A stretch of DNA of 64,000 nucleotides from Otis tarda (GCA_026413225.1 CM048554.1:55201463-55265462); one strand, 5' to 3'. Numbered from the stretch's first letter, positions 24,301-36,400 are shown. Notes: generated from the letters alone by a model not told the origin. Program-made: numbers and translations.

Positions 24301-27148
24301 CTGAGAGCTGATTGAGGTTCTCAGATGGGAACCATGAAGGATGTTCCCAGCCCCCTCTATTTTCCCTCCTTGCACTAGCCTGAAGCTAGCAGTGCACCCA
24401 GGGCACATCACATGGATGTGGCCAGTGATCGGGTGACAGCACGAACCCCTACAGGTGTCTGAAGCTGCAGGGAAGGAAATAGTGCTCCAAGTGCCACTAG
24501 GAAGGTGTCACATGTTGGTCTTTAGGAAGAGCTGAAATGCGTTGGAGATTATCAAATCAGCAGGAGCGCTGCGTGATTAAGGCTTAGACTGTGCTGGAGG
24601 GGTCGGACACCTCCTGCCCAGCCCGACCTGGTGCGTAGACTGCCAACCTATTGAAGCAGCAATCCTTGTTATTAAAAATAATCCAGGTATAGCAGGTTCT
24701 TTTCCACATGACAAAATGAAAATAGCATTACGGACTCACAAAAATCTGTACTTTGCAAGACTACACTTCAGTTTCCTACTGCTCTCCCCATCACCCCGGA
24801 AAAAACAATAGTGCTGGCTTTATGTCCCCAGCTGGCAAGCAACTGTCTGAGAGAAAATTCCAAGATGTGAGCTGCTGAGGCAGCCTAATTCCCTCTCCAG
24901 TGCCTCCCAGCCATCACGCAGCCAAAATACAGTGAAGTAGCACTTGGGCAGCCCTGAGACAAATGTGCTGTTCCTGCTTGTCCTGTTCCTGCTCTGCTAA
25001 GGACAGCGAACTTGCAAGAAAAGCAAAAGCAGCAGCTGGGCACAGTGCTTGCAAAATTAAATATTGCTGGCTGAGTCCTTGTGCCATGTCTGACACCGAG
25101 ACAGCTTTTAGAGGAACCCCTCACATGTGGGGGGTTGCACCAATTCTGGTGTGTAAGCGTGTAACTCCACAGAAACCCAAGAAACTGGGCTGATTCACAC
25201 CAGCTGCAGAGCTGATTACTGAGAAGCAGTGCTGTCTCACTCCATATTTTTCTTGTTTTGTATAATATCAGGGGGGCAAATCAAGACCATGTGAAGCCCT
25301 GAGCTGAATCCCTTACTGTGATTTAGGAAACGTAGAAATGCAGGCATGTGTGATTACCCAAGGGACCAGCAACCTCTCTGAACAGATCCAGAGACAGTAC
25401 CAAAAAAACCCATCACCTAAGCCTGAAATGAGCTTGTTCATATCAACCTGCTGCTAAAAGGAACTTCCTCCCAAGCAATGATTTGGATCCTGATGCCTGC
25501 AAGTTCACACCACCTGTAATCTACTTTGTTTTGGGGGTTGGTTTTTTAGCTTAATGAGCACTGTGCTGCTTCTGTATGCTCAGAAAGGCCAAACTAGAGG
25601 TGGCAGGATTAAAGTGCTAGCAGGGCAACAGCCACACTGGAAGGTGGAAAGAAAGGGGTGGCTCAGCTTGGGCCAGGCAGGAATGTCCTCATCAGCACAG
25701 CAAATGGGATCTGTAGAGCCAGGCTGGAGTCAGCAAGATCATTTAAAACAAATGTCTCATCAGATGATGCCAGCAGCACTGGTGGACTTCCAGGACTGCA
25801 TCCAGATCAGTGACAGCCACCGGTGGGACTCTCCATCCACGGCAGCTTCCTGCTCCCAAGGCCATGCCTCACAGCAAGCCAATGTCGCAATCCATCATTT
25901 CCCCAGCCCTGATGACCCACAGCTGAATCAGTGACCTGGATAGCAGAAGCATCATGGCCTGAGTGCCCCAGCACGTCCCTATGTGTAGTACCCCAGCCCT
26001 GCATTCAACAGGGACATCCCCAACCGACTTTCCCTGCCCTTCTGCTCAGAGAGGGAGAGCCTGATGACAAAGGCGGATCCAGGAGTTGAATTCAGGCAGC
26101 TGAAAAAAAATTGGACTGCAGCCTTCACCATCGCATGCTGGATTTGTTTGTTTATCTTCCTGCTTCCTCTATAAAACAAGTCATCCCAGCTGGGTCATAA
26201 GGAAAGGAACAATAGCCATATATTTTTGGGATCTACCTGTGAATCACTGATGACCAGTTTTTCCATTTTGTCACTCAGGCCATTTTAATATAGCAAAAGA
26301 CCCTGCAAAGCAGTTCAAGCCATGAGTGTGCAGGAAAAGGGTAGTCCTGGCAGTCAGGGATCTCCCCAAGCACCCGACAGCCCCAACCCTGCCTAGGGGC
26401 ATCATATTTGTGCTGCTGCCAAGAAGCAAAACACCACAGGAACCCCCAAGTGGGTTATAGCCATAGAAGTTACCCACAACCTGCCAAAGGGTTTGGATAT
26501 GTGGATGTCCTATCTGTGATAAAGAAAGTTTGTTTATTTCTTTTTTTCGTTTTCTTGTTTTAAAAATAGAGGGCACCTCTCTTCTGTTTAGAGGTCAAAC
26601 AGGTTTTTACCCAAGTGTTTATTTTCTCTCCCCTGTTGCAGCATCCTTGACCACACAGTGCAGGGACACAACCCACAAGAGGCAAGTGCTTGGTGCAACA
26701 AGCAAAGCCGCCTGCTCATTAACCTGCAAGTCAACAATGCAAATCCACAGCCTAAATATAGTGTGTGACTGAAAGTCCCAGTCCAAATACAGCAATATGG
26801 TACCTCAGGGGACTGTCAGAGGCAGGAACAGCCTTAGCCACAATATACAGCCACATGTTCAAAGGTACAGTGAGAGAAAACACAGCAGCTTTTTGGTCCC
26901 ATCAGTCCCCTAGGGCCCACAGCTTGGATGCACCACCTGGTAACCTCAGTGCTACTATGAGGTCTCCAGCAAAGCAGACAGAAAGCAAGGATGTCACAAA
27001 AGCCAAGCCTCCTCCTCCATCACCTCAGCCAGTGGCAATATCAGGGAAGAGATTAGGGGTGGGTTTCAAAAGCCCTTAGTGAGTCAGGAGCACAGGTTCT
27101 GCTGGCTGTGAAACATTAGTGGATGGGAATAATTTCTCCTTAAGAAGG

Positions 27149-27170
27149 AAAAAATAAAATAAAATAAAAT
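27149..27170 (+). repeat. (AAAAT)4 microsatellite
   Basis: About four uninterrupted units of AAAAT. Confidence 0.9.
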
Positions 27171-27314
27171 TACTAGATAACTGATTTCCCCCCTCCTTCA
27201 TCGCTTCTACTAGTTCTCCTCTGAAGCAGTAGCTCCCAGTAAACTGCAGATTTAGCCCACAAAGCAAGCTCCTTTTCGACAGCAGTTTCTTTTCATGTTC
27301 CTAGATGAGGCCGT

Positions 27315-27358
27315 GTAGGTGCAGAGAGGTGAAGAGATTTGTTTTGGCTTGCATGGGG
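27315..27358 (-). mobile_element. Possible MIR-like relic ahead of a poly(A) run
   Basis: GGTGCAGAGAGGTGAAGAGA and the following TTTGTTTTGGCTTGCA follow the MIR core order (GCACAGAGAGGTTAAGTGAC, then TTGCCCAAGG) with many changes. The similarity is short and may be chance. Confidence 0.25.

Positions 27359-27388
<30 letters not shown>
27359..27388 (+). repeat. Poly(A) tract, 30 nt
   Basis: Thirty consecutive A, the longest homopolymer in the window. No retrogene is recognised upstream. Confidence 0.95.
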
Positions 27389-27391
<3 letters not shown>

Positions 27392-29361
27392 CAGGAAATT
27401 CTGCCTGCTTGTCCTTAATCATAACTCTATCAGCAATCATCCAGGCTTCTAACATGGCTTTCTTGTTAGCCCTGGGGACTCTCTATCCTGCGGTTTTCCC
27501 AAGTCTATCTCATCCTCCTTTACTACCTCCTGCTGAGCTCTTTAATAAAGGTGTTTTATCTTTTCCATGCTTAGGGGCAGGTCTCAGGTGCTCATCTTGC
27601 CCCAGCCCTCTCCCACTTTGCATAGCACTGATTCATATGAAATACAGGCACATCCCGTATTTCACATGAATCATTCCCTTTTCAGCTCATGTTCCCAACG
27701 ATAATATTTTTGTGGAGCAGTTTTATTCTATTAGCCCACAAAAAGCTCCATTACTCAAGCCTTTCCCAGATCATCAAGCGTGTTTCTCTAAGGAAGTTTT
27801 TTCCACAGCACTGCCTTATAATAAATCCCTTTCCTCTCTAAAATGCAGGGGTGGAAGGATGTGGGGGAAATGAGTCTAGCAGCAAATGGACGGACTCATG
27901 CAGCCATTTCCCAACAGCTTACACCCAGTAATTAATATTTCTGAGGACACACATGGATAAGAGAGCAGATAAAGCCTATAAAAGTGTTTCTTTCTTCCTA
28001 CACGCATGTTGGTGCAATGCAGGGAAGAACACCCATCTGCCTGGCTCTGTATGTGCACACATCTGCATACACGCATGTGAGTGCACAGATGGTGTCTGCC
28101 ATAGCCCTGCCCAGCCTCTCTGCTGCTCCCAAGCTCACCAGTCCAGCATGGGCACAGCCACTATTACACAGGTTGTCATCCCACAGAGCTTCTGTCACAG
28201 TCCCCGAGTTGGGAGTGGGGAGCAAACCCAGGAGAACCATGCCAGCTTGTGCTTCCCCAAACAGGTACAACCTATGGCAGCATCACAAGGAGTCAGGGGG
28301 ACAGCACAGCCACCCTCTGCAGCTTTAGGAAAAAACCAAACACAAAACCACCTTCTCCACCTCTCACCCTCCACACTCAGAAATGTTTATTCTTTTAAAA
28401 TTTTCCATTCTGGACCTTGGCCAGAAGGTAAATTTCTTGGTTTGGAAAAACTGAGCAAATTTCAGCAAGTGTAGGGGAAGTATTACACTTTCTCCATTTC
28501 CAAAGTGCAAATTGTGAGAGAGTCACTCTTACACATCTTTAAATTGATCATGAGTCGGGGGGGGGGGGGGCGGGCAGAAAGGGCAGTGGGAAAGAAGAAA
28601 AGGAAAAAGCAAGACAAGAAACTCCAAGCTCCCATGACAACCTGGTAGCAAAAGGGTGAATGAGCTCCTCATGCATTGGTGGTGAGGATGGTGAGGAGGG
28701 ACAGCAGAGCTTAATTTTATCCAGCCCATTGTGCTAGGTGCTGAGATTTGCGATTTGAAAAGGTGGGAATAGCCCAGAAGTTGTAAAGGGAGGAACAACC
28801 CTGAAGGGCACTGGCGAACTGGGGAGGCGGTTTGGTTGCAGCTTGCCTGCTTTCGTGGGGCCACCCACAGGACTCTAACCCAGCACAGAAACATGACAGA
28901 CTAAACACAGGAAAATCGGCCATGCTGGGCTAAAGGGAATAGGATTGGACTCATGTTCCTCACTGGCTTTAACGCGCCTGAAAGGAGCCCTGATTTTATC
29001 TAGACGGTAGAAAACCACACCTTTGGTGCTGCATTTCTCTAGAGCGTTGGTAGCTGAGCTGTGTGGCCAGGACGGGCTCAGGAGACCAGACCTGCCGAGG
29101 TATCTTTTACAGAGCAAAGCCTGCTTCTTTCCAGCAACATAGAAGGGGAAGGTGCTCAGAGGCTGCTGAACCAGAACGTGTGAAAACCTCTCATTAAATA
29201 CAGCACAGTCTTTGGGGAGGATGAGTGCAAAAGGAAAAAGAAAAATTATTTTAATTTAAAATAACTTCCCCTCCCTCAAATGGAAATTGAGACTGCAGAG
29301 GGAAGAGCAGATACCATGTTTTAGGTGTTTCCATGCTTTTTAGTGTGTAGTACCCTGCCAT
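27389..29361. other. Unique non-coding DNA
   Basis: No gene is recognised. It includes a run of 14 G at 28557-28570. The plus strand of 27953-28474 is open for 173 codons, but it is read in overlapping frames and has no family motif, so I do not call it a gene. Confidence 0.6.
28557..28570 (+). repeat. Poly(G) tract, 14 nt
   Basis: Fourteen consecutive G, followed by CGGG. Such runs are prone to slippage and to sequencing-length error. Confidence 0.9.
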
Positions 29362-29600
29362 AGAGGGTGATATATTTAGATTAGATATTAGTAAAAGATT
29401 TTCTTACAATGAAGGTGGTGGAACACTGGAACAGGTTGCCCAGAGATGTGGTGGATGCCCCATCCCTGGAAACATTCAAGGCCAGGTTGGATGAAGCTCT
29501 GAGCAACCTGATCTGGTTGGAGATGTCCCTGCTCCTTGCAGGGGGGTTGGACTAGATGACCTTTGAAGGTCCCTTTCAACCCTAACCATTCTATGACTTC
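29362..29600 (+). mobile_element. CR1 LINE 3'-end fragment
   Basis: The fragment begins at the ORF2 C-terminus (the region that reads FRLDIR in longer copies), passes through AACAGGTTGCCCAGAGATGT and the GGATGCCCCATCCCTGGAAA block, and ends with GGGGGGTTGGACTAGATGAC and CCATTCTATGACTTCTA. The reading frame is not maintained. It is closer in sequence to the copy at 40.65-42.3 kb than to the pair at 6.4 and 10.8 kb, because it lacks their GGGTGCCCCATTCCTGGA variant. Confidence 0.92.
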
Positions 29601-30872
29601 TAGCCTTTGCTATCTTTAAGGAGCCACGTCTCTGCCTCACACATGTAGCAGAAAGCCTATTCCCATCCAGGACAGGGGCTTCTGCTGGGCACCATGCTCC
29701 CTTTGACCTTCTGGAGCTGAAAAGGCTTCTGAAACCAAATCTGTTTTCCTGAATCTCTGCAGAACTGCTGAGCTTTTCACACACACATTCCTCCCCGCCA
29801 CAACACGAACACTCACATACTCCAGACCCATGCCTCCTCCAAGTGAGTCACTCCCTCTCCTAGCCAGGTGACCCCCCTTGCAGATCCCCCAAAATCCCTC
29901 CTGGGACCAAGATTTTGCCAGCAGGTGAAGCAAAGCCGATCAACTCCTCCCTCCACCCCTTTCACAGGACACCCCTGCACCTGAGAGCTTCTCACTGCCA
30001 AGCCTCCTGACCCACCAACGTGGAGAATTGCCTGAGTACAAGGTATCCCGTAAAAGCATCCTCCCCTTCTGAAACAGCCCAGCTCCTTCTACAGGAATGC
30101 TCACCTTAGGAAACCTCATTCCATGTTTTCAGTTGAGACTTGCCGGTGCCTCTCTTAGACTTTCTTCTTTTTTTTTTCTTCCTCCCCCTCTCCAAACATT
30201 TGTTTTTATGAGTTTCTTGCTGAGATCATAAAATACTGGCTTAAAGGACTATAAATTCACAAGGAGATATTCTTTGAAGGGAGCTTTTCTTCTTACCATT
30301 AAAATATTAAAAAAGAAGAGAGAGGAAAAAAAAAAACCCCATCCCTCCCTTTCTTGCAAACACCCTCCTGTTTTGCAGCATGACATTTAAGTAAGGATCT
30401 GGGCCCCTACATATCATCTTGCCTCTCAGATCTAATTAGAGCAGGTTATTGCAGCCTGGGAACCACAGGTAGAGGTGAGCTGTGGCCAGCCCTGGCTTTG
30501 GGTCTTGGGCCTGAGGAAAGCAGTTTGTTTTGGAGTTTTGCAGGGATAATAGTTGCCTGTTCATGCTGGATCAGACTTCCTACCACACTCATATCAGGAA
30601 GCACAGGGCAGTCAGCCAGAGCTGAGGATGCCTTGATTCACCTTTTCATCAAGAAGCCTAAACACACCTCACAGAGAGATCACCACACGGCTGCCAGGGG
30701 CACACTCAAAAGCCCAGCTCTTTGGCCTCCCATGCATGGTAATAACATGTCATATGTCCCCTGCAAAGACACAAGCTTGATTTAACCCAGTGCTACAACT
30801 ACCGCACATTCACCCTGTGGTGGATGGACAGGACACCCTGGGATGTCCCACACCTTCCAGGAGCGTCACCAA
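29601..30872. other. Unique non-coding DNA
   Basis: No gene or interspersed repeat is recognised. There is a T-rich pyrimidine run near 30163-30200 and an A run near 30328-30337. Confidence 0.6.
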
Positions 30873-30935
30873 CATTGCAGGTGGCAAAACTGAGGCACGG
30901 GAGCTATATGGTGACTCACCCAATGGCCAACAGAG
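30873..30935 (-). mobile_element. MIR-like (CORE-SINE) relic
   Basis: ATTGCAGGTGGCAAAACTGA, then GGCACGGGAGCTATATGGTG, then ACTCACCCAATGGCCAACAG follows the reverse complement of the MIR core (TTTACAGATGGGGAAACTGA, GGCACAGAGAGGTTAAGTGA, CTTGCCCAAGGTCACACAGC). It is diverged but keeps the order and spacing. Confidence 0.5.
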
Positions 30936-32541
30936 CCAAGCCGTTCCCCTTGCTGCCATGCTCCAGACCCAGCAACTCTCAAGCAACTCAGAGCTGCCAC
31001 TCTCTCCCTGGTGGGTTTAATTCAATTAAATAGTGTCCTGCCTGCGGCATGGGAAGAGCTGAGAGGGCACAGCTGACCCTCTGAGTGAGGAAGGCTCTGC
31101 TGGGATTTGGGGGAGTATTAGCTAAATCTTGCAGCCTTTTTTCAGGCAAACCTTCAGCTGAGAAGCATTCTTAATGAGCAGCCTTAATAGGCTTATTTCA
31201 GATTAACTAGGCCAGCTGTGCCAGCCAGCTGAGTCAGCAAGGGAGCGCAGGGGTTTTCCCCGCTCCCCTTCAAACAGGTTGTTACGGGAGTGGGCCCCAT
31301 CCGCTCCTGGGGCCTTGCAAGCCTTGACCAGGCTCCAGCTGAGATCCAAACCCCATCGATGGAACAGGAGCTGTGGCTGGCTCATCCTGAAGCTGCTACC
31401 ATGAAAATGCCTCCTCGCTGCTGTAGGCTCTGGTTCCTCTGCTCCAGCTGGAAAGCAGGGGGTGAGGGGTGGTTGTCGGTCCCCAGTCCTAAGATGTCTC
31501 CCTGCCTGCAGACCAAAGAAGGGGTTTCCAAATGGCAGGGCTGAGGGCAAGATTTCTGCAAGGCAGCTCCCCACCCCGTTCCCCATTATCGCTGCTTCTT
31601 TTAAAAGCAACAATTGTGTGCGAGGAGGAGGTCACATGAAGGATGCCTGAAATTCTTTCCAAACCACAGCCATTTCTGACCCATCACAAATATCCCCGCT
31701 TACTCTGGCCTGTGAACTCTGGAAAATGCAATTAAAAGAGAAAAAGCAGAGGCCTGAAACCTCTGATTCAGGCGGGTTCTCTGACATTCATTAATGAGGC
31801 CAGCCTTACCCGATGCTGATTCAATAGGAGCGACTGTCTGCTTCCAGCCCTAGTTCATCAAAAGTTCATCAGCCCTACCCTTTCCAACAGAAACCCACCC
31901 AAAATTCATGCTGCCTTCCCAGAAGGTAAGGGAGCAGCTTATTTAATAGTTTAATGCAACTGAAATTGCCATTTGCTGGACCGACAATGGAGATGAGCAG
32001 CACTTTATATATATACTTTTATATATGTACTTATATATATATATATATACTATAACTTCCCCCTTATAGCATCTTCTTTCTATAGCTGGATGCACCGTGC
32101 ACAGCCCAAAGCCTGGCCACCCGGGTGAGGGGGTGGCCGGCAGCTGTGGCTCCCACGTCACTGAGGGCCAGCCTTTTGGGGAGGGGGCAGGACAAGCCAC
32201 CCATGTCACCAGAGCCGAGCCAGCAACTGCTGGGCACATTGTCCTTCTCCCCTCCGCCCACGTGTCAGCAGGCAGATCTTGATACCACCTCACTGATTTG
32301 TTATTTGATATTTTACTCCCCCGCCAGACACACAGACACAGACACACAGCTGCCTTTGAACCGGTTGTTTTTAGCTGTGGAGTTCATTTCCAGCAGTGGC
32401 AGCAGTGGAAAGCAGTGACAAGGGGAGATGGAGGAAGATTAATGGCTTCACCATGTTCAGAGGTGGCCCCAAAATAATAGTTAAAATATTGCAAAATGAA
32501 ATTAAGCCCTTGGGCTGAAACTGAGGGGCTGCATACCTGGA
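30936..32541. other. Unique non-coding DNA with a TA-rich microsatellite
   Basis: No gene is recognised. The segment 31130-31230 and the segment near 31750-31830 (ACATTCATTAATGAGGCC) are AT-core-containing unique DNA that could be regulatory, without further support. A compound TA repeat lies at 32003-32050. Confidence 0.55.
32003..32050. repeat. Interrupted (TA)n microsatellite
   Basis: Three TA runs separated by CTTT and GTACT interruptions. The last run is the longest. Confidence 0.93.
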
Positions 32542-32669
32542 AATAGGTGCATTTTATAGCAAGCAGTCCACCCGTACCCCTTCCAGGCTGTTACCTTCCT
32601 TCCTTAGTAAATCTGTCCCCTGCTGCTGGGTCCCTGTGACATCCTGGGCCTCTCTGTGGCATGAGAGGC
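32542..32669. repeat. Unidentified repeat, copy A (about 128 bp)
   Basis: This segment matches 33777-33905 in the same orientation at roughly 80-85% identity by eye. Shared blocks include AGTAAATCTGTCCCCT, CCCCTTCCAGGCT, GACATCCTGGGCCT and a GTGGC(A/G)TGAGAGGC end. Flanking DNA differs upstream, so it behaves like an interspersed element or an old duplication. A later AAGCAAAA(C/T)A block in both flanks hints that homology may resume after a gap. I do not recognise the family. Confidence 0.75.
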
Positions 32670-33654
32670 TCCTGCAGGTCGTGCTGTACAAAGCTCACCA
32701 CTTGATCCCTGAGGTAATATTATCACCCTCTGTTTGATACCATTAAGCAAAACTACCTGTGTGGGGCCACCTGTGTAACCAGAGAAGCTCCTGTGGCTGT
32801 GCGCCAGGCTGTCTCCTTCCAGCCTGGACCTATCGCCGGGGCGCGATGGGGACAGTCCCAGGAATGAACACCCTGCTGCTCTGGGCTGCGGGTTGCTCCA
32901 GCTGCTGGAGAAGTGGGATGGAGTCCTGTCTGCCAAGGGTCTGGAAAGGGCACTGGCAATTCAGGGTGTGATGCACCTCTCCCTGAATCCATGGAATGAG
33001 TGCCTGGACCTTGCCGCCACTGTGAAGATAGGTGGGATGGCTTCTCCAGAGTGGTCAGTCAGGCTTGATTTTTGGGGATGGAGTCTACCTGGAAAAGCCA
33101 GGTGATTTGTCTCCTCACTTCAATGTGCAGGAGTGTGCCTGGCTGCCTGTGGCAGTGTGCTCCTCTGCAGAGGGAGCTGCCTTTTACCGTGGGGTGGTAT
33201 TTCCTCCTCAAGTAGCCTGAAATGCATCCTTTTGGATGAAAGACATTTTATTGCTTTCAGTTGGGAATAACCAAGATGAGAAAGCACAGTATGGTTGGGA
33301 TGAGACCTTACATCTAACGCTGATACTTGGTTTCTACAACAGAGAAATGCTGAAACCCAACAATTATAATTCAACAGCAATATTGCTTCCTTGAAGATTT
33401 GGTCCAGTGCAAGGCTAAAATGTTGTGGGAATAATTTATTTTTAAATTTTCCACCATACCAAGATTATAGAGCTTTTAAAAACCACCCCCCCCAAAAAAA
33501 AAAAGTTGAATATTTCCATAGTTCTCTATATTTCAAAGCACAAAATTAAGAGAAAACTCTCATGGATTTGAAAAATAGAAACTCACTCAACTTGAAGTCT
33601 ACTGGCTGGTTTCTACTCCAAGCTCTCAGAGAAGTTTGTAAAAGGGATTAAGCA
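32670..33654. other. Unique DNA between the two repeat copies
   Basis: No gene is recognised. A C run joined to an A run lies at about 33485-33504. Confidence 0.55.
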
Positions 33655-33745
33655 ACAACCTCCGTTTTACAGATGGAAGAACCGAACCATATTTTGGATA
33701 AGCATCTGAAAGCTGGTTGAGCAAAGTCAGTAGCAGTGTTGGAAA
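33655..33745 (-). mobile_element. Possible MIR-like relic
   Basis: CCGTTTTACAGATGGAAGAA matches the MIR core (reverse complement) well. The rest, up to AAAGTCAGTAGCAGTG, only loosely follows the MIR order. It may be a partial, decayed copy. Confidence 0.4.
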
Positions 33746-33776
33746 AAGCCATCCACATCTGTAGAGAAGTTCACTG

Positions 33777-33905
33777 AATAGGTGAGTTTTATTGTAAACA
33801 GTCCACCTGCTCCCCTTCCAGGCTTTTACCTTCATTCCCTAGTAAATCTGTCCCCTCCCCGCTGGGTCCCAACGACATCCTGGGCCTTTCCGTGGCGTGA
33901 GAGGC
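33777..33905. repeat. Unidentified repeat, copy B (about 129 bp)
   Basis: Second copy of the element at 32542-32669, direct orientation, start-to-start distance 1235 bp. In this copy the end, GACATCCTGGGCCT to AGGCCAGGATGTC (33874-33913), forms an inverted repeat of 13 bp per arm with one bulged base. Copy A has lost most of the second arm. On the minus strand a short frame (TDLL, then EG.SLEG) is readable in both copies, which could mean a coding transposon origin or could simply follow from nucleotide identity. Confidence 0.75.
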
Positions 33906-36289
33906 CAGGATGTCTGAGGCCAGTCTACTGACTTCACTACAGGTTTGCCACCCAGGGACTAAACAAGCAAAATAGACCTCAAACAGGTCAGGAGGGAATG
34001 CAGAAAGTGCAGATGAGATGCCAATTAAAAAGATACTAAATTGTACCCGTTGCAACATGCAGTTAAAGCAATTCATTCCTTCCACAGACAGAAACAAATG
34101 GTTTTGAAGTCTGTGGCTTTGCCATCAGATTCCTCCCCATGACCTGCAAATGAGAAAAGGCAACATTTAGGGCTTTTCCCCTGCCTGGGATGGTGGCCTA
34201 AGGAGCAGGAGGTGCTGGAGATGCCACCCAGGGCTGGATGGAGGAGGCTGGATGGACTAAAATGCTGCGTCAAGCGTAGGGCTGAGGTTGGGGGAACTTT
34301 TGATCTTAACTTACCCGGGTTTTTTTTGAAAAGTGCTGTAGTCAGATTCCAGTTGCAGCTTTATAGCTGCAACAGACTATTTTCACTTCCAGGCCAATGG
34401 AGAGGACATCATCTCTCAGAATGGGGAATTCTAAAAACATGAGGAGAAAGCTCATGGTGGCTATTTGGGCCAGACATTTATCTGTAACCAGGGTTTTCAA
34501 ACTCAGGTTGTGGCTTCCCCACCTTACGGCATTTTTCTGGGCAGTTCAAGTGTCTTTAAAAAGGATCCCGGTATTGCCAGGAGTGCTAATGTGTATTTAA
34601 AAGCGATTTCTCACAAGCCACTGAAGGGCTGTTGGGGCAGGAGTGTCTGGAAGGAAGGCTACAGGCTCCCTGTTGCCATCTCCAGGAGCTCAGGTTTTGA
34701 TTATTCAGGCCCGTTGCATGGAAAGTGAGTTTCTAGAAATAATTCACTCTTCAGATGTTTGGCATTGGTTGCCTGTCCAGCCTTGTAATTTGGCTGCCCT
34801 AGGAAAAATTGGTGCTAGGATAAGCCAGCATTTGAAATCGCAGGGCAGGTGTGGGGTACCACGGCTTCACGGGGCAGCAGCACCACGGGGAAATGTCACT
34901 CAACACGCACACCCCACAAGGGGTATGGTATCTACTTGCCATGTAGTTGGGACTGCAAAAACCAGAGAAATAGTCCCAACAATTCTGAAATACACAGTTA
35001 TATTTTCATTTACACCATCTTGGCTTTTCTTTTTTTTTAAACACATTTCTATCTACAGCTGTAATTGGATTTACCGGGCCTTACAGCTGAGTGCCAATCG
35101 TGTTTCCATGGAGAAAACAGTAAGTCTAGCTCCTTCTCGCATGTACTCTTATCTCCAGCTCCCTTGGAGGCACTGCCTTTGCCACTGCCCGAGAAGCACC
35201 CTCACACCGAGGACAGGAGTCCCAGGGAAATAATCAGGAACAGAAAGAAATAATCGGGAACATAGAAACACGGCGTGCTCACAGCATCCCAACAGCTTTG
35301 TACGTGAGTTTGAAATGTTTCCTTTGCAAGTCCTGACAGTAGCAGACAGCACAGAGCTCCAAAACGCGGAGCATTCTGCAGAGACCAAGCCTCTGCAGCT
35401 GCAGTTGAACCCCTCTTCAGTGGCAAAAGGTACCTTATGGAATAAAAAATGCAAGCCAGAGGTTCAAGGGCTCATTGGAGCTAATGTCAGGGAATTTACA
35501 CTCCTTTCTTCTTGATCTGGGCACCTCACTCCTCCCTGCTGTGGGAACTAGTGGAAAACGCAGAAACCTTCACAGAAGTAACACATCACTTCAGACCCTT
35601 CTTGGTGTGCACTTTCACGTGCAGCATCATACAAGTGAAGCTGCCCTTCATCTTTAAGGTGGGGCTGCCAGAAAGCCACGGCCAGGCCCACTCCCACCTT
35701 TTATGCTTCCCTGTTAATTAAATTGGCCTTTGGACCTGAACCATCTCAAACTCCGGAGGGCATCGAGTGGTACCCATGGGGCTCAGATGCTTGCCCACAT
35801 GGGGCTGGCAAAACCAATGCAGTCTGCTTAGGGCTAAGGGTGGCTACCAGCTGTACAGGGGCTGTAGCCAGTGACCTCCCTCTGTGTTAGATATCCCTCA
35901 CCTCCTGGCTTGTTTAGGTTACCCTGGCAAAGTTTCTTCAGGTGAACCGATCTGTTATCCACAGACAGCTTAGCTTTCTGTCAAGAGCTCCTTATAACCC
36001 CACTGCTCCCCACATTCACCAGATCCCAAAAGGCTCTCGTAGGCAAGCTCGGTGCCTGTGGCATGGCACCCTCCTGCTCTTGCTGACAGGGAGAGGACAC
36101 AGTCTGCAGGGAGACTTGTCCAGGGTTTGTCCAAAGCCACGGCACAGTGGTGGTCCCGCGGTCTCCAGCATCCTGCCCCACCACAGCCTCTCGTTTCACT
36201 GGCAGTCGCTGCCTCCCGAGCTGCCTTTGCAGCCTGACTGTGCACCCACTGCTACGAATGCCAGGCAAAGGGTGCAATCAATGGTAAGC
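33906..36289. other. Unique non-coding DNA
   Basis: No gene is recognised. The plus strand of 34643-35233 is open for 196 codons, the longest non-CR1 frame in the window, but has no family motif and is close to what chance allows. A small 20-bp-period duplication of GAAATAATC(A/G)GGAACA lies at 35227-35262. Confidence 0.55.
35227..35262 (+). repeat. Two-copy duplication, 20-bp period
   Basis: GAAATAATCAGGAACA at 35227 and GAAATAATCGGGAACA at 35247. Confidence 0.75.
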
Positions 36290-36400
36290 AGGCTGCATTT
36301 TAATTGCTCTTTATATAATGCAAATGTGACCGTATTAATAATCCTTGCAAGCCATGCGACCGTCTTACAGAACCTTTAATTACTCAAGGAGCTCAGCGTT
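36290..36400. promoter_or_regulatory. Candidate conserved non-coding element with an octamer motif
   Basis: Unique sequence with an exact POU octamer, ATGCAAAT, at 36318-36325, followed by TATTAATAATCC and a TAATTA homeodomain core at 36377-36382. The grouping of an octamer with homeodomain cores is seen in many neural and developmental enhancers. No conservation data were available, so this is a motif-based guess. Confidence 0.3.

Larger units (their letters stand above)
17391..27314. other. Long unique non-coding stretch, about 9.9 kb
   Basis: No gene, RNA gene or interspersed repeat is recognised. Small items are: A runs near 17673-17685, 19809-19821, 20689-20701 and 23152-23165; a G-rich run at 18806-18819; a 14-bp tandem duplication of GAACACTCAT-type units at 21315-21342; and an (AAAAT)4 run at 27149-27170. 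All open frames are under about 150 codons and match nothing I know. Confidence 0.6.

Noticed and set aside
28030-28095. Possible microRNA-like hairpin around GTGCACAC and GAGTGCACAG
   Set aside because: Pairing is limited to a short stem; no long, even hairpin of the microRNA type can be drawn.
27953-28474. 173-codon open frame on the plus strand
   Set aside because: All three frames around it are partly open and none shows a family motif.
34643-35233. 196-codon open frame on the plus strand
   Set aside because: No recognisable domain, no supporting signals and overlapping open frames in other phases. Within chance for 64 kb.
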